Positions 63,688 through 64,000 of a stretch of 64,000 nt of DNA are shown piece by piece. This DNA is from Aricia agestis (lineage: Eukaryota; Arthropoda; Insecta; Lepidoptera; Lycaenidae): positions 7,011,001 through 7,075,000 of the forward strand of contig NC_056409.1 in the NCBI RefSeq assembly GCF_905147365.1. The letters are read 5' to 3'. How positions within the stretch are numbered: the stretch's first letter is position 1; each line of letters starts with the position of its first letter. Under the pieces are notes generated by a model. The model saw only the letters and a program-made list of their open reading frames with translations, had not been told where the DNA came from and did not search any database. The translations under genes were made by a program, and so were the position numbers.

Positions 63688-64000
63688 TTAAGAAACAAGG
63701 GGCAAAGGAGCAAATGGGTCATCTGATGGAAAGCAACTTCCGTCGCCCATGGACACTCGCAGCATCAGAAAAGCTGCAGGTGCGTCGCCGTCCTTTTAAG
63801 AGAGAATAGCTTCGATCACTAGTATATTAGTGATCGAAGGGGAATAGGGTAATAGGGGGGGGGGGGGGGGAGGGAAGGGAAGGGAATAGGGTAGGGGATT
63901 GGGCCTCCGGTAAACTCACTCACTCGGCGAAACACAGCGCAAGCGCTGTTTCACGCCGGTTTTCTGTGAGAACGTGGTATTTCTCCGGTCGAGCCGGCCC
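63688..64000 (-). mobile_element. LINE-tailed SINE-like element, copy E (cut by window end)
   Basis: GGGGCAAAGGAGCAAATGGG, TCGCCCATGGACACTCGCAG, a G-run and purine minisatellite (63840-63895), GGCGAAACACAGCGCAAGCG and TCCGGTCGAGCCGGCCC to the last base. A 30-bp palindrome (63810-63839) interrupts the junction of the LINE tail and minisatellite. Confidence 0.8.
63810..63839. repeat. 30-bp palindrome inside SINE copy E
   Basis: CTTCGATCACTA, a GTATAT centre and TAGTGATCGAAG. Other SINE copies pass directly from the CTTTTAAGAGGGAATA stretch to the purine tract, so this is an insertion specific to copy E. Confidence 0.8.

Overview
The window looks like nuclear DNA of a moth or butterfly (Lepidoptera). 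It is AT-rich and intron-bearing, and it is packed with repeats of kinds that I recognise as typical of lepidopteran genomes: Helitron-like elements that begin near TACTAATATTATAAA and end in a hairpin plus CTAG, (CTGT)n-bearing copies, many palindromic MITEs, LINE tails and LINE-tailed SINEs. There are no bacterial, organellar or viral gene sets. The species cannot be named from the sequence alone.

One protein-coding gene is secure. It lies on the minus strand from 39847 (start codon) to 26403 (stop codon) and encodes CPSF6, the 68-kDa-type subunit of cleavage factor Im in pre-mRNA 3'-end processing. I rebuilt 14 coding exons by hand. All junctions have GT/AG borders, the reading frame stays open, and the product is 689 residues: acidic N-terminus, one RRM, a long Pro/Gly/His/Met/Gln-rich middle, a conserved C-terminal block and an Arg/Asp/Glu/Ser-rich tail. 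Its introns carry several MITEs, two tandem duplications and a possible 12-nt in-frame microexon inside the RRM (37016-37027).

Layout: 1-1320 tandem repeats and a Helitron-like copy; 1.3-12 kb mostly AT-rich DNA with nested MITEs, a 5'-truncated LINE with a 17-bp target duplication (5321-5711) and a decayed PIF/Harbinger transposase (6.8-7.2 kb); 12-18.7 kb SINEs, nested MITEs and two TIR elements; 19.7-23.3 kb a deep nest of LINE, Helitron-like and foldback elements; 23.7-24.7 kb a CpG-rich block; 26.3-39.9 kb CPSF6; 40-43 kb intergenic DNA with MITEs; about 43.15-43.47 kb a plausible first exon of an unidentified plus-strand gene, divergent from CPSF6; 44.8-49.7 kb a SINE with a duplicated head, perfect palindromes, MITEs and a Helitron-like region carrying a 125-bp tandem array between long inverted arms; 50-56 kb mostly featureless, with a few short open frames of uncertain status; 56.6-64 kb two more SINEs and several MITEs, the last SINE running off the window.

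I see no operon, CRISPR array or evidently new multi-gene system. The points most worth checking are the CPSF6 microexon, the very recent 290-bp tandem duplication touching a CPSF6 splice donor, MITEs lying 13 and 27 bp from splice donors, the shared tail of the LINE and SINE families, and the nested or composite foldback elements. All coordinates were read by eye and short offsets are possible for repeat borders.
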